From contig JAQBXR010000017.1 of the NCBI GenBank assembly GCA_027623295.1, positions 1-55,402 of the forward strand: 55,402 nucleotides of DNA, read 5' to 3'. Of the stretch, positions 17,108 to 25,961 are shown piece by piece. Positions within the stretch are counted from its first letter, which is position 1. The number at the start of each line of letters is the position of its first letter. Made by a program: the position numbers and the translations under genes. This DNA is from Planctomycetota bacterium. GTDB taxonomy: Bacteria > Planctomycetota > UBA1135. The notes beneath the pieces were generated by a model. That model made no database searches. It was given only the letters and a program-made list of their open reading frames with translations, and was not told the DNA's origin.

Positions 17108-18742
17108 GTGACATCAACAGCGCTGCTCGAGGTCGAAGGACTCCGCTTGGAGGTCGTCGATGCTGGCTCTAAACCGCCGCTGGTGGAGGACATGCACTTC
17201 CAACTCCACGCGGGCCGCACCTTGGCCTTGGTGGGAGAGTCGGGGAGCGGCAAGAGCCTCACCGCCCTATCCATCATGGGGCTGTTGCCGTTTGGGGTTC
17301 GGAGAGCGGCGGGCAAGGTGCGCTTTCAGGGCACCGAACTCACGACTCTGAAGGAGTCCGCCCTCCGTAAGTACCGCGGCGCCAAGGTGGCCTATATCTT
17401 TCAGGATCCATCGGCCGCGCTAAATCCGGTGTTGCGCGTGGGCAAGCAGGTCGAAGAGGTCTTGCAAGCACATCGTCCGAAGCTTTCGAGAGTCGCGCGT
17501 CGAGCCCGGGTGTTGGAGTTGCTGCAAGAAGTGGATTTGCCCGATGGCGCCGTATTGGCGCGTCGTTATCCGCACCAGTTAAGTGGCGGCCAGCGACAGC
17601 GCGTGTTAATCGCGGCGGCACTGGCAGGCGAGCCAGAAGTTTTAATCGCCGATGAGCCAACCACTGCCCTAGATGTCACGGTGCAAGAGCAAATCCTCGG
17701 GTTGCTTGAACGCCTTCGCGTGGAACGTGGCCTCGCCATGCTATGGATTAGCCATGACCTGCAATTGGTGCGCGCCTTTTGCCAAGAGGCTTTGGTCATG
17801 CGCCATGGCAAGGTGGTCGAGCGGGGTGCGCCCAAAGATTTGTTTGAGAATCCGCAGCATGCTTACACCCAAGAGTTGGTGCGTGCCGCCTTGGCTGGAC
17901 AAATCGCCAAGCCTGCCGAAGAAGATGCGCCTGACGAGGCTCCTTCGGTCTGCCGCGTATTCGGCATGCAGGTGCGTTACCCCGGACCGAACGGTGGCAA
18001 GAAGGATTCCTTTGTTGCGGTGAAGGGCGTGGACTTTCGTATTCATCCCGGCGAAACCTTGGCCCTGGTCGGTGAGTCGGGCAGCGGAAAGACCTCCGTC
18101 GGTCGAGCACTCTTACGCCTGGTGCCGATGGAAAAGGGGCAAGTCATGATGCATCTCCCCAACGGCAAGGAGGTCGATTGGGCATCGCTTAGCCAGGCGC
18201 AGCTGAGACCTCTCAGACGCCATGTCGGCATGGTCTTCCAGGACCCGGTTTCGGCTCTCGACCCGCGTATGCGTGCCTGGCAGAGCGTCTCAGAGCCGCT
18301 GGCAATCCATAAGGTCGCCAAGGGAAGAGAATTGCGCAAACGAGCCCTCGCGCTCTTGGCCGATGTCGGCCTAGGTCCCGATCAAGCAGATGCTTTCCCA
18401 AATCAGCTGAGTGGTGGTCAATGCCAACGCGTTGCCATCGCCCGCGCCATTGCCCTGCAACCGAGCCTGGTGGTCTGCGATGAAGCCATTTCTGCACTCG
18501 ATGCGAATATCCAAGAGCAAATCCTCGAGCTCCTTGCCGATCTTCAAGCACTGCGCGGGATCGCATACCTCTTTATTACCCACGATCTCGATGCCGTGCG
18601 CCGTTTCTCGGATCGGGTTGCAGTCATGAAGCAAGGTGAAATTGTCGAGCAAGGCCTCACCTCCGAAGTTCTGAAGAGCCCCGAACACCCTTACACCAAG
18701 CGTCTTCTCGATGCAGCTGCGGCGGTACACTCATCGCAATGA
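17108..18742 (+). CDS. Double ABC ATPase of the peptide-type importer (DppD-DppF fusion)
   Basis: 544 residues containing two complete ABC ATPase modules. The first has Walker A GESGSGKSLTA, signature LSGGQRQRV and Walker B VLIADEPTTALD; the second has GESGSGKTSVG, LSGGQCQRV and LVVCDEAISALD. Each is followed by the C-terminal extension (PQHAYTQELV, PEHPYTKRLL) typical of oligopeptide-transport ATPases. The fusion replaces the usual DppD + DppF pair and should energise the permeases encoded divergently at 13761-15511. In the second Walker B region DEPTS is changed to DEAIS, a substitution at the usually conserved Pro. The start is GTG 17108. The 3' end overlaps the next gene by 4 nt. Confidence 0.92.
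   Translation: MTSTALLEVEGLRLEVVDAGSKPPLVEDMHFQLHAGRTLALVGESGSGKSLTALSIMGLLPFGVRRAAGKVRFQGTELTTLKESALRKYRGAKVAYIFQDPSAALNPVLRVGKQVEEVLQAHRPKLSRVARRARVLELLQEVDLPDGAVLARRYPHQLSGGQRQRVLIAAALAGEPEVLIADEPTTALDVTVQEQILGLLERLRVERGLAMLWISHDLQLVRAFCQEALVMRHGKVVERGAPKDLFENPQHAYTQELVRAALAGQIAKPAEEDAPDEAPSVCRVFGMQVRYPGPNGGKKDSFVAVKGVDFRIHPGETLALVGESGSGKTSVGRALLRLVPMEKGQVMMHLPNGKEVDWASLSQAQLRPLRRHVGMVFQDPVSALDPRMRAWQSVSEPLAIHKVAKGRELRKRALALLADVGLGPDQADAFPNQLSGGQCQRVAIARAIALQPSLVVCDEAISALDANIQEQILELLADLQALRGIAYLFITHDLDAVRRFSDRVAVMKQGEIVEQGLTSEVLKSPEHPYTKRLLDAAAAVHSSQ
18726..18731 (+). promoter_or_regulatory. -10 box TACACT inside the ATPase gene, upstream of the HAD gene
   Basis: TACACT lies 7 nt before the ATG at 18739, within the last codons of the ATPase gene. 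It may give the HAD gene an independent leaderless transcript in addition to read-through. Confidence 0.4.
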
Positions 18743-19491
18743 GTGCAACCTTCCCTGAGCTCAAAGTCATTTTCCTAGACATTGATGACACCCTATTCGG
18801 TACGTCAGACTTTGTCACTGCGGCGCGGACTAAGGCGGTAGAAGCCATGATTGCGCGTGGCTTAAAGGCTGAGGTGCAGCCGGTGTTGAATGAGCTAGCG
18901 GCCGTGGTCGCAGAGTTCGGTTCGAACGATGACCATCATTACGATCGTCTTATGAAACGCTTGCCAGCCAGCGCGATAGCTGGGGCGAACCGCCATTTGT
19001 TAGTGGGGGCCGGGGTGATTGCTTATCACAACGAGAAGTGGAAGAATCTGAAGATCCGGCCAGAAGCGGAGGCGTTGCTGCGCGATCTAGCTGCGACGAA
19101 TCTACGTCTTGGGGTCATCAGCGCAGGCTTGGTGCATAAACAGATCGAAAAGTTGCTGCGCCTTGGCGTCGATCGCTTTATTGATCAGAAACTTTTGTTT
19201 ATCACCCACGATGTTGGCATCGCGAAAACCAATCCTCGTTTGTATGCACAATGCGCGGAGGTGGCTGAGGTTTCACCGGAGCAAGTTATGCATGTGGGGG
19301 ACCACCCTTACCACGACGTCGACCCGGCTAAGGCTGCTGGTCTACGCACGGTATGGATTCGAGGCACCGGCAAGCACTCCAAGAATTCGCCGAAGACCGA
19401 GCCGGACCACATTTTGGATGACTTCGTAGAATTGCGTGGGCTACTGGAAACGGACTACGGCATTCCACTAGAACGCCGCAACCGCTCCTGA
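18739..19491 (+). CDS. HAD-superfamily hydrolase
   Basis: 250 residues with motif I IFLDIDDTLF (Asp14 nucleophile, Asp16 acid/base), an alpha-helical cap, motif II GVISAGL (Ser), Lys in IAKTNPRLY (motif III) and motif IV HVGDHPYHDVDPAKAAGL. The cap-1 type and motif IV resemble TIGR02253/YjjG-like phosphatases acting on small phosphorylated metabolites or nucleotides; the substrate is unknown. It overlaps the upstream ATPase gene by 4 nt. A strong bidirectional terminator-like hairpin lies just downstream. Confidence 0.82.
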   Translation: MSATFPELKVIFLDIDDTLFGTSDFVTAARTKAVEAMIARGLKAEVQPVLNELAAVVAEFGSNDDHHYDRLMKRLPASAIAGANRHLLVGAGVIAYHNEKWKNLKIRPEAEALLRDLAATNLRLGVISAGLVHKQIEKLLRLGVDRFIDQKLLFITHDVGIAKTNPRLYAQCAEVAEVSPEQVMHVGDHPYHDVDPAKAAGLRTVWIRGTGKHSKNSPKTEPDHILDDFVELRGLLETDYGIPLERRNRS

Positions 19492-19535
19492 ACTAGTCCC
19501 TTATTTTGCTTTCGCCTGCCTTTCGCCAATTGAGA

Positions 19536-19567
19536 AGAGCCGCTCTCCCTTTCGGAAGAGCGGCTCT
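19536..19567. terminator. Bidirectional hairpin between the HAD gene and the secretin A gene
   Basis: A perfect 11-bp stem (AGAGCCGCTCT / AGAGCGGCTCT) with a 10-nt loop lies between two convergent genes. The T-tracts are short on both sides (CTTT on plus), so it may need Rho help. The position at the end of both operons supports a terminator role. Confidence 0.7.
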
Positions 19568-19585
19568 CTTTGAATTCCAGGGGAC

Positions 19586-22249
19586 TTAGTTGCCCAAGCG
19601 GGCGTCGAGTCCGTCCTGCATTTCGTTGGCATCGATGATGGTCGCGCGGATCATCAGGATGACATCCTTGTTCTCTTCGGCTTCGCTTTCGGTCTTAAAC
19701 AAAAGACTGAGGACTGGAATGTCGGAGAGGAAAGGAATCTCAGAACGCTGGTCAATGTTGAACAGCTTCTTCAATCCACCGATGACCACGGTACCGCCGT
19801 CTGGAACCACCACGGTGGTGTTTGCAGAGGAGATCTGCAGCTCAGGGAGCTGAATGGTAATCGGAGTGGTCAGTGCTGCCAGCGAGGAGGTGAACTCCTC
19901 AATAGGCTGCACGATGGTCGCCACGGTCGGACGCAGTTCCAAAGTAATGTACTTACGGTTCTGCGCGATGGTTGGGCGGACATCCAGAACGATGCCGTCA
20001 GAGATCACACCGATGACTGGGTCAGCGATGAAGGATGCAAGTGCAACCTCAACATCGAAGTCCTGAACATAGGTGATCTGGTTGAGCATCGTGGCGTAGG
20101 CACGCTGGGTGTTCTGCGCCGACAGGACGGTCGAAGTGAGCTCTTGAGCCTGCTGGTTTTTCTCAACTGCGTTGAGGATCAAGCTGTACTGTAGGTCATC
20201 CAAGAAGGAGAGCTGCATGGCAAGACCGCCTGCGGTGCCCAAGCGATCGCCGAAGGCACTTACAATGTTTTCGGTACGAGCGCGGAAGTCGCCATCGCCG
20301 AAGTCGTTGAAGAAAGCACCGGCGGATGGGTTGGAGTCTGCACCAGAAGGGAGGCCTGGACCATCGTTGTCGAGACCTTGGGAAGCGTTGTCGTCGAAGC
20401 CAGAGGTGACGTCGTCCAGGTTGGTTAGCTCGAGAGAGGAGGAGTTACCACCGTTACCGCGCCAATCGACACCGATTTCCTGCAAGTAATCCTTGGTGAT
20501 GGTGAGGAACTTAGCCTCAATGTGCACCATGGAAGAGGTGTAGCGACGGAAGCCACCGAGGAAGTCATCGATCTCCTGGTGAACCTCAGGAGTTGCGCGC
20601 ACGACCAACTGACCGTTAAGTATGGTGATGGTTGCGTTCTCTTCCCAAACTGCTGGCTGAACGCCTTGCTGCACCAAAGTGACCAAGTTATCTGGATCCA
20701 TGAGTGGTACTGCTTCTCCGACCACACCACCGAAAGCGGGGCCGTCTTCGTCGTCGAACTCACCTTCTGGAAGGCGAATCTCTTGAATCTTTGGACCCGC
20801 GTGGTCGACGATCATGGCAGTCAAGTCGCGAACATCGTGCAGACGCAGAATCCTCTTGGCGTTGGCCTTCTCGGTGGAGGTGATATAGACCACTCCGTGG
20901 CGGAAGGTGTAAGTCACACCAGGGCCGGCAACATCGGTGATGATGTTGAGTGCGTTCATCACGCTCAGTTCGTGAGTCACGTTGAGGTTGAACTCAATAC
21001 CCTCACTGTCAACCGCATCGACAGCGTCAGGGGTGACTACGAAAGGAATGCTGGTGAAGGTGCGCAGTTGATCCACCACAGTTTCCAACGAAGTCTCGCC
21101 TTCAAAGATGAGGCTAGGAATGCGCTGGTTGGTGATGTCAGACATCAAGCCCATGTTGAGCTCGGAGTCTGCATCTTCCACGGTGGTCACGCGGAACTTT
21201 TCGCGCAAATCAGAAATCTTTTTCCAATGAGCAGCGGTAGGCAACTGCATTGGGTTGGTGGTCAGCACGCGTGCCTCTTCGATGTCGGCGAGCCAGTTGT
21301 TGTAGCGCTCGGAACGCTTCGTAACCCAATCCTTTTCGATGTTGTTGTGACGTGCTTTTTGCGAGCTGTCAATCAACTCACGAGCACGGCCGTTTAGAGG
21401 ATCCTCAATCAGGATGTCCTCGCACAAACCAATCGAGCGATCGAACTCGTAGTTGTCGAAGGATGCAATCGCATCGGTGAGCATGGCATCTAGACGAAGG
21501 TTGCGACGCTCAAGCTCCATTTGGCGCTTGTTCTGCAGTTCTTCGAAGGTGGTACGAGCAGCGTCGTTGCGCTGCGCAGCCATGGCCATGTCGCGGTTGG
21601 TTTCCGCCTGCTCGAGCAGACCGTTCACTTCATCTTCCATGCCGCCCCAATCGAGGCGAAGGTCGGAACCCATGATGATGCTGCGTGCAAGACGCAGTTT
21701 GCCGATGGCGACATCGTAGTTCCCTTCCATGAGGTAAGTGCGGCCAGCCTGCAAGTAAGCCGAAGCATCGGCTTGCAAACGCTCGCCACGTGCCATGGTT
21801 TGCTGACGGACGTCGGCACTAGAACCCGTAATGTCGCTGGTTGCTTTACCAAGACCAACCTGCACTTGCTCCAGCAAGCCGCGGGCATCGGTCGAGGTTG
21901 GATCCAGCTTGAGTGCGGCAAGCAACTCGTTTTCAGCTTCTAACAAACGAGCATCGGCGTAAGCCATGCGCGCGGTCATTACGTGCTCGCGGACGAGAAG
22001 AGCAATCTTCTGATCACGCAGAGTGTTTTGCTGAATGCCTTGATCGAGGACGCCTTGAGCACCAGGTTCTTGCGAACCAGGCTCTTGAACACCCACCGAT
22101 GCATCCATGAACAATGGTTCCTTGGAGTTACCGGAGGCGTTGGAGGTGACCATATCCTCAGATGTAGAGGAGTCCGGTGAGGCACAACCCACTGCAAACA
22201 ATGCGAGGGTTAGGCTGAGGCAAGAAGCCGATTTCAGGGTTCTGTTCAT
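19586..22249 (-). CDS. TPR-secretin outer-membrane lipoprotein A
   Basis: 887 residues. The signal peptide ends in a lipobox (LFAVGCAS). A low-complexity Ser/Glu-rich linker follows, then several TPR-like helical repeats (about residues 80-330, for example ADARLLEAENELLAALKLDP). A secretin N-domain follows (STN/N1-like, LETVVDQLRTFTSIPF), with a second N-domain (NGQLVVRATPEVHQEIDDFL). The C-terminal third is the secretin pore domain, ending with VVVPDGGTVVIGGLKK and IPFLSDIPVLSLLF. Secretins form large outer-membrane channels in type II/III secretion and type IV pili, but none of those systems' other genes are adjacent. Its paralogue lies 8 kb upstream in the same operon-like run, with ExbB/ExbD motor genes between them. 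ATG 22249 is well placed for the signal peptide. Confidence 0.85.
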   Translation of the reverse strand: MNRTLKSASCLSLTLALFAVGCASPDSSTSEDMVTSNASGNSKEPLFMDASVGVQEPGSQEPGAQGVLDQGIQQNTLRDQKIALLVREHVMTARMAYADARLLEAENELLAALKLDPTSTDARGLLEQVQVGLGKATSDITGSSADVRQQTMARGERLQADASAYLQAGRTYLMEGNYDVAIGKLRLARSIIMGSDLRLDWGGMEDEVNGLLEQAETNRDMAMAAQRNDAARTTFEELQNKRQMELERRNLRLDAMLTDAIASFDNYEFDRSIGLCEDILIEDPLNGRARELIDSSQKARHNNIEKDWVTKRSERYNNWLADIEEARVLTTNPMQLPTAAHWKKISDLREKFRVTTVEDADSELNMGLMSDITNQRIPSLIFEGETSLETVVDQLRTFTSIPFVVTPDAVDAVDSEGIEFNLNVTHELSVMNALNIITDVAGPGVTYTFRHGVVYITSTEKANAKRILRLHDVRDLTAMIVDHAGPKIQEIRLPEGEFDDEDGPAFGGVVGEAVPLMDPDNLVTLVQQGVQPAVWEENATITILNGQLVVRATPEVHQEIDDFLGGFRRYTSSMVHIEAKFLTITKDYLQEIGVDWRGNGGNSSSLELTNLDDVTSGFDDNASQGLDNDGPGLPSGADSNPSAGAFFNDFGDGDFRARTENIVSAFGDRLGTAGGLAMQLSFLDDLQYSLILNAVEKNQQAQELTSTVLSAQNTQRAYATMLNQITYVQDFDVEVALASFIADPVIGVISDGIVLDVRPTIAQNRKYITLELRPTVATIVQPIEEFTSSLAALTTPITIQLPELQISSANTTVVVPDGGTVVIGGLKKLFNIDQRSEIPFLSDIPVLSLLFKTESEAEENKDVILMIRATIIDANEMQDGLDARLGN

Positions 22250-22326
22250 GGGAAAGCTTGGGGTCCGAGCTAGGACTGAGGCTACGGTTAGTCACCTACA
22301 GCCACATGGCTACCGTCTTTTGGACG

Positions 22327-23859
22327 TTAGTCCGGGGAAGAATGTAACAGCGCCTGAGGTGGCTCGCTACGCCCTTTTGGGGACAGATGTTCAGGACTTA
22401 AAGAATTGTCCCAAAGCGTTTGGTGAGCGACGCTTAGGTGGTCCAAAATTTGGTCCAAATCAGCTGCCGTGGTGGAGGGGTTAATCAGCACCATGCGATG
22501 ACACTGTTGTCCGTTAAGACGTGTGTACGAGGTCCAGAAGCGCCCTTCAGCCTCTAATTGACGATGGGCTTGCTCAATCATTGGCCAATGTGCGGCATCG
22601 CGCGGGCGGAAGACCATCACATTGAGGTCTGGCTGGTGCATCGGCTCGAAAAACTCATGCTTTTCAAGCCTTTGGTGAAGCTGGCGCGTGAGCTCTAAAC
22701 GCGAGTCCAAAATCGCCTCCAAGCCGTCGCGGCCGAAGTGGCGCAGGGTCATCCAGACCTTCAAGGCGTCAAAACGGCGGCTGCCATCGAGCGCGCGTCG
22801 TCCTTGGCTTAGCGGAAGAGCCTCGCCATGATCCTGAAAACGGTCGAGATAGGGGGCGTCATATTGCGCGGTGACGAGGTTTTCCTCATGCCGCACCAGC
22901 AGGATGCCCGCACTCTTCGGTGCATAAAGCCATTTATGCGGATCCAAGGTTATGGAGTCCGCGAGTTCTACGCCGCGTAGACGCTGCCGCTCTTTGCGAT
23001 GCAAAAGTAAAGCACCACCATGCGCTGCGTCGACGTGTAGCCATAAATCATGTTGTTTGCAAAAGGTTGCAATCTCAACAATCGGGTCTATCGCACCGCA
23101 ACTGGTGGTTCCTGCGGTTGCAACCACAGCCACTGGTCGTTTGCCAGCGCGACACGCCTCCTCGAAAGTCCGTTGCAAATCTGTGGCATCCATACGTCGT
23201 TGGATGCCGGCAATGCCAACCCCGTGCACCTGTTCACTGCCCATGCCTAAGACTGCACAAGCTTTCGCAATGGAGTAGTGCGCATCTTGACTCGCCAAAA
23301 CGCAAAGGGGAGTTTGTTTCGACAACCCTTCTTGCGATGCCTTGCTCAAAGCCGCATCGCGCGCCAGAAGAATGCCCGTGAGGTTTGCCGTGGTGCCGCC
23401 GGTGGTGAAGATGCCGCCTGCGGTGTTTGGCAATCCAGCCTGGTCGGCAAAGAAACGCAGCAATCGTTTCTCCAGCAGAGTCGCACCTGGCGCAAGCTCG
23501 AAAGCGAGCATGTTTTGGTTCAAAGCCGATGCCAGGAAATCGCCAAGAATCCCTGCTACCGCAACACCCGAATCCATATGCCCGACATAACCGGGATTGC
23601 CAACATGCACGGCATTCTCAATTGCCCATTGCGCTGAGTCTTGGAACAACTCGCTCAGGTTTTCCCCCTGCTCCGGCATTAAATCACCCGAAGGTGCAGC
23701 GGGTGCGGCTGGGAAAATCGGTCGACTACCGAGGCTACTTAAGTAGTCGGCGACTTGATCGGCAGCCTGATGCAAGACTGCGCGGAGTTGCTCCGAATGA
23801 GAGGACTCCTCCCCGCTAGGCGAGGAGGAGTCCGGGAGCACAGGGGGGAGGTTGTTCAT
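22327..23859 (-). CDS. PLP-dependent decarboxylase, group II
   Basis: 510 residues of the aromatic-L-amino-acid/glutamate/diaminobutyrate decarboxylase family. FTTGGTTANL binds the phosphate, His194 in QDAHYS stacks on the PLP ring, Asp277 in HVDAAHGG contacts the pyridine nitrogen, and DPHKW carries the Schiff-base Lys309. The protein should release CO2 from an amino acid; the substrate (Asp, Glu, aromatic or diaminobutyrate) is not readable. It sits between the ExbD genes and secretin A with short gaps, so it is probably co-transcribed with envelope genes, which is unusual for this enzyme. The first 25 residues are a Pro/Ser/Glu-rich tail unlike the family. Directly before the ATG is the palindrome CCCGCGCGGG and no Shine-Dalgarno. 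Confidence 0.87.
   Translation of the reverse strand: MNNLPPVLPDSSSPSGEESSHSEQLRAVLHQAADQVADYLSSLGSRPIFPAAPAAPSGDLMPEQGENLSELFQDSAQWAIENAVHVGNPGYVGHMDSGVAVAGILGDFLASALNQNMLAFELAPGATLLEKRLLRFFADQAGLPNTAGGIFTTGGTTANLTGILLARDAALSKASQEGLSKQTPLCVLASQDAHYSIAKACAVLGMGSEQVHGVGIAGIQRRMDATDLQRTFEEACRAGKRPVAVVATAGTTSCGAIDPIVEIATFCKQHDLWLHVDAAHGGALLLHRKERQRLRGVELADSITLDPHKWLYAPKSAGILLVRHEENLVTAQYDAPYLDRFQDHGEALPLSQGRRALDGSRRFDALKVWMTLRHFGRDGLEAILDSRLELTRQLHQRLEKHEFFEPMHQPDLNVMVFRPRDAAHWPMIEQAHRQLEAEGRFWTSYTRLNGQQCHRMVLINPSTTAADLDQILDHLSVAHQTLWDNSLSPEHLSPKGRSEPPQALLHSSPD
23803..23833. other. Perfect hairpin in the 5' coding end of the decarboxylase gene
   Basis: GGACTCCTCC at 23803-23812 and GGAGGAGTCC at 23824-23833 form a 10-bp perfect stem with an 11-nt loop inside codons about 9-19 of the decarboxylase. 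Together with the palindrome at 23860-23869 just before the ATG, the initiation region is highly structured on the mRNA, suggesting reduced or regulated translation (inference). Confidence 0.5.
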
Positions 23860-23889
23860 CCCGCGCGGGTTTGTTCTAGTGTCTAAGTT

Positions 23890-24405
23890 CTAGTCTTGCT
23901 CAAAGGTTCCCGCGAAGGAGACCTTTTGGAACTTCTCACGAATGACCACGTCAAGAATCACAATCACATCTCCGTAAACGATGCCCTTGCGTGCATCGAG
24001 GGAGACTGGAGTTTCTTCACGGTCCCAAGCAGGATCTTTAAGGAACTGCGTGAGATCGGGGAGTGGATTCTCTGGATCGTCAAGGTTGAAGGGGTCGTAG
24101 TACCACTTCTGCGCACCAATCTCGACGCGGATGCGGCGGCCGGAGAACATCTTAAGGTTTTTGTTATCGGGATCGGCAATGAGGTCGCCTGGCTCCGCCA
24201 CGAAAAGCATGATGTCGAGTTTTTCAATCTCTTCCGCTTCAGAGGTATTCGTACCACGATCCTTGGGAAGAGCCGCGTCCAGGCGCCCTTCCAAAACCTT
24301 GAACTTCAGAGTCACAATAAAGAAAATCAGGAGCAAGAAAGTGACGTCAATCATTGGCGTCATGTCCGGCTTAATCTCTTCAAACTTTTTCTTTTTTCTG
24401 CCCAT
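23890..24405 (-). CDS. ExbD/TolR-family motor protein 2
   Basis: 171 residues with a single N-terminal membrane helix preceded by a Lys-rich cytoplasmic tail (MGRKKKKFEEIKP) and the signature MTPMIDVTFLLLIFF. Asp20 is the ion-translocating residue equivalent to ExbD Asp25. The periplasmic domain is about 125 residues, longer than the usual ExbD domain, and carries acidic inserts. It pairs with the ExbB-like protein and with ExbD 1 to form a proton-driven motor. A 12-nt gap separates it from ExbD 1. Confidence 0.9.
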   Translation of the reverse strand: MGRKKKKFEEIKPDMTPMIDVTFLLLIFFIVTLKFKVLEGRLDAALPKDRGTNTSEAEEIEKLDIMLFVAEPGDLIADPDNKNLKMFSGRRIRVEIGAQKWYYDPFNLDDPENPLPDLTQFLKDPAWDREETPVSLDARKGIVYGDVIVILDVVIREKFQKVSFAGTFEQD

Positions 24406-24417
24406 GTACCTAGCTCC

Positions 24418-25041
24418 TTAATTCTTCGCGTCTTCGCGTGCCTGAACTACTTTCGGATCCTCAGATGCAGCGAACTGCACTTTCCAGATCATGATTTTTT
24501 CCCGCGTACACACTTCCATGATCTTTTGCAGATACTTGAATGGGGTGTTGCGGTCGGCGCGTAACAGCACTGGGTCATCCGGTAGCATGACTTTGAGTGT
24601 GTCGTCCATCTTCTTTTCGAAGTAAGGAATCCACTCAAGCTCCATGGTTTGCGCGAGTAGCCAGTAGTAGTCAGGGCGACCCTTGCGAATCGGGTCGGTA
24701 CGACCACCGGTGTCAATGTTCGGGTAGTAGAGGATTTGCCCCTTCCACACGACGTCAGACCATTCCATGTCATCAGGAATACTGATGCCCATTTCCAGGT
24801 ATTGACTTTTGACTTTTTGACTCACTCCACCAGCAGGGAACCAGCGTACGTTGAGTACTTGGCGCCTTTCGGGTGGCTCATCGTGACCAGCCTCCATTGC
24901 AATCGGGAGCTTGAGTTCCTCAAGATCCTTTTGCGACATATCGTTCACGATAATGAAGAAAATGATCAACAAGAAAGTCATATCGATCATGGGCGTCATG
25001 TCGATTTCAATTTCTGTATTGCATTCGCGGCGTCTTGACAT
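24418..25041 (-). CDS. ExbD/TolR-family motor protein 1
   Basis: 207 residues with the ExbD signature DMTPMIDMTFLLIIFF (Asp20) after a short cytoplasmic tail. The periplasmic domain is about 165 residues with a long insertion (WKGQILYYPN to TMELEWIPYF) compared with canonical ExbD (about 140 residues in total). The end of the fold is conserved (PVLLRADRNTPFKYLQKIMEVC). The two ExbD proteins share the helix but differ in the periplasmic part, so they are likely non-redundant, contacting different partners (inference). Confidence 0.9.
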   Translation of the reverse strand: MSRRRECNTEIEIDMTPMIDMTFLLIIFFIIVNDMSQKDLEELKLPIAMEAGHDEPPERRQVLNVRWFPAGGVSQKVKSQYLEMGISIPDDMEWSDVVWKGQILYYPNIDTGGRTDPIRKGRPDYYWLLAQTMELEWIPYFEKKMDDTLKVMLPDDPVLLRADRNTPFKYLQKIMEVCTREKIMIWKVQFAASEDPKVVQAREDAKN

Positions 25042-25072
25042 TGTTTCTTTGCGGTTGGTTCAGATTAGTAAT

Positions 25073-25104
25073 CCTGGATTGGGGTGGTTACACCCCAATC
25101 CAGG
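25073..25104. terminator. Strong 14-bp hairpin between exbB-like and exbD-like genes
   Basis: CCTGGATTGGGGTG at 25073-25086 and its exact complement at 25091-25104 enclose a 4-nt loop (GTTA). On the minus strand, where the genes are read, it follows the ExbB stop and precedes ExbD 1 by about 31 nt. It lacks a T-tract, so it is more likely an mRNA-processing, stability or partial-termination element. By excess of ExbB over ExbD it could set motor stoichiometry (inference). Confidence 0.65.
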
Positions 25105-25118
25105 CAAAACAGAGGAGA

Positions 25119-25832
25119 TTACTCTGCAGCGCGGAAGCGCTCGAACATGTCCTCAACCACAGCGCTGATTTCCATGGTCACCAAAGAGACCTTGTTACGG
25201 AAGTAGGCGTAGAACGCAGTGGTCGGGATTGCAACCGTCAGACCAAGTACGGTGGTCATCAGTGCCAAAGAGATGTCTGCTGCGAAGTCAGCTGGGTTCA
25301 CACCGCCAGCACCGGAAGAACCGATGGTCGAGAATGCACCAACCATTCCCGTCACCGTACCGAACAATCCCATCATAGGACCGATTCCGGCGATGAGAGA
25401 GAGCCAGCCAATCTTCTGCTGAAGCTTTACAGCTTCCTCATCTTCCATCTCTTCGATGGACTTCTCGATGGTGCCGAAGGGGTGGCCAAGCTTGCGGATG
25501 CCAGCAGCGGTTACGTTACTGAAGAAGCACGGGTTGGCTTCACAAGCCGCGAGAGCTTCCTGGTAGTTGCCATCCTGGAAGAGCTCCTCGATTTCGTCGA
25601 TGACCTCAGGTGGGGCGAGCTTCTCGCGCTTGAGGGTCATGAAGTGCTCAATGATGAGCGCCATGGCGACAACGGACATCAGGATAATCAGGTAACCAAT
25701 GACACCTGCATTCTGAATGGCGTCGATGAAGCTTGCGCCGTCATCTTTGGCTGCTTCTTCTTGAGCGAAGATGTTGCCGGCAAAAACGAGGGTACCGGTC
25801 AAGGCCGGTGCGAGGTAACGGAATCGGGACAT
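25119..25832 (-). CDS. MotA/TolQ/ExbB-family proton channel protein
   Basis: About 237 residues. It begins with an ExbB-type signal-like sequence (YLAPALTGTLVFAGNIFA) followed by a short periplasmic segment. The first membrane helix is near residues 43-62, a cytoplasmic loop spans about 100 residues, and the paired channel helices are MMGLFGTVTGMVGAF and ISLALMTTVLGLTVAIPTTAFYAYF, with the conserved Thr residues lining the pore. It forms the pentameric stator around the ExbD helices and converts proton flow into periplasmic movement. ATG 25832 was chosen over the upstream GTG-type start because it begins the signal sequence. The spacing to the upstream TPR gene is 129 nt and includes a small GCCCC/GGGGC hairpin at 25938-25953. 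Confidence 0.92.
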   Translation of the reverse strand: MSRFRYLAPALTGTLVFAGNIFAQEEAAKDDGASFIDAIQNAGVIGYLIILMSVVAMALIIEHFMTLKREKLAPPEVIDEIEELFQDGNYQEALAACEANPCFFSNVTAAGIRKLGHPFGTIEKSIEEMEDEEAVKLQQKIGWLSLIAGIGPMMGLFGTVTGMVGAFSTIGSSGAGGVNPADFAADISLALMTTVLGLTVAIPTTAFYAYFRNKVSLVTMEISAVVEDMFERFRAAE

Positions 25833-25961
25833 TGCTATGGACGCGTTGGGTTTCGGTGTTGATTCCACCGGGAAGGGAAAGATTCTAGCAGCAAACGGCC
25901 GACAGGGAAGGCCTTAGGACGGTTGCTATTTAGAAGGGCCCCGTGAAAGGGGCATGTGGGT

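Noticed and set aside
20522-21397. 291-codon plus-strand open frame opposite secretin A
   Set aside because: Shadow of the secretin coding sequence; no homology-like motif or promoter.
25035-25862. 275-codon plus-strand open frame opposite ExbB
   Set aside because: ExbB on the minus strand has the full family signature; this frame has none.
25938-25953. GCCCC/GGGGC hairpin before exbB
   Set aside because: Only a 5-bp stem without T-run; too weak to list as a terminator.
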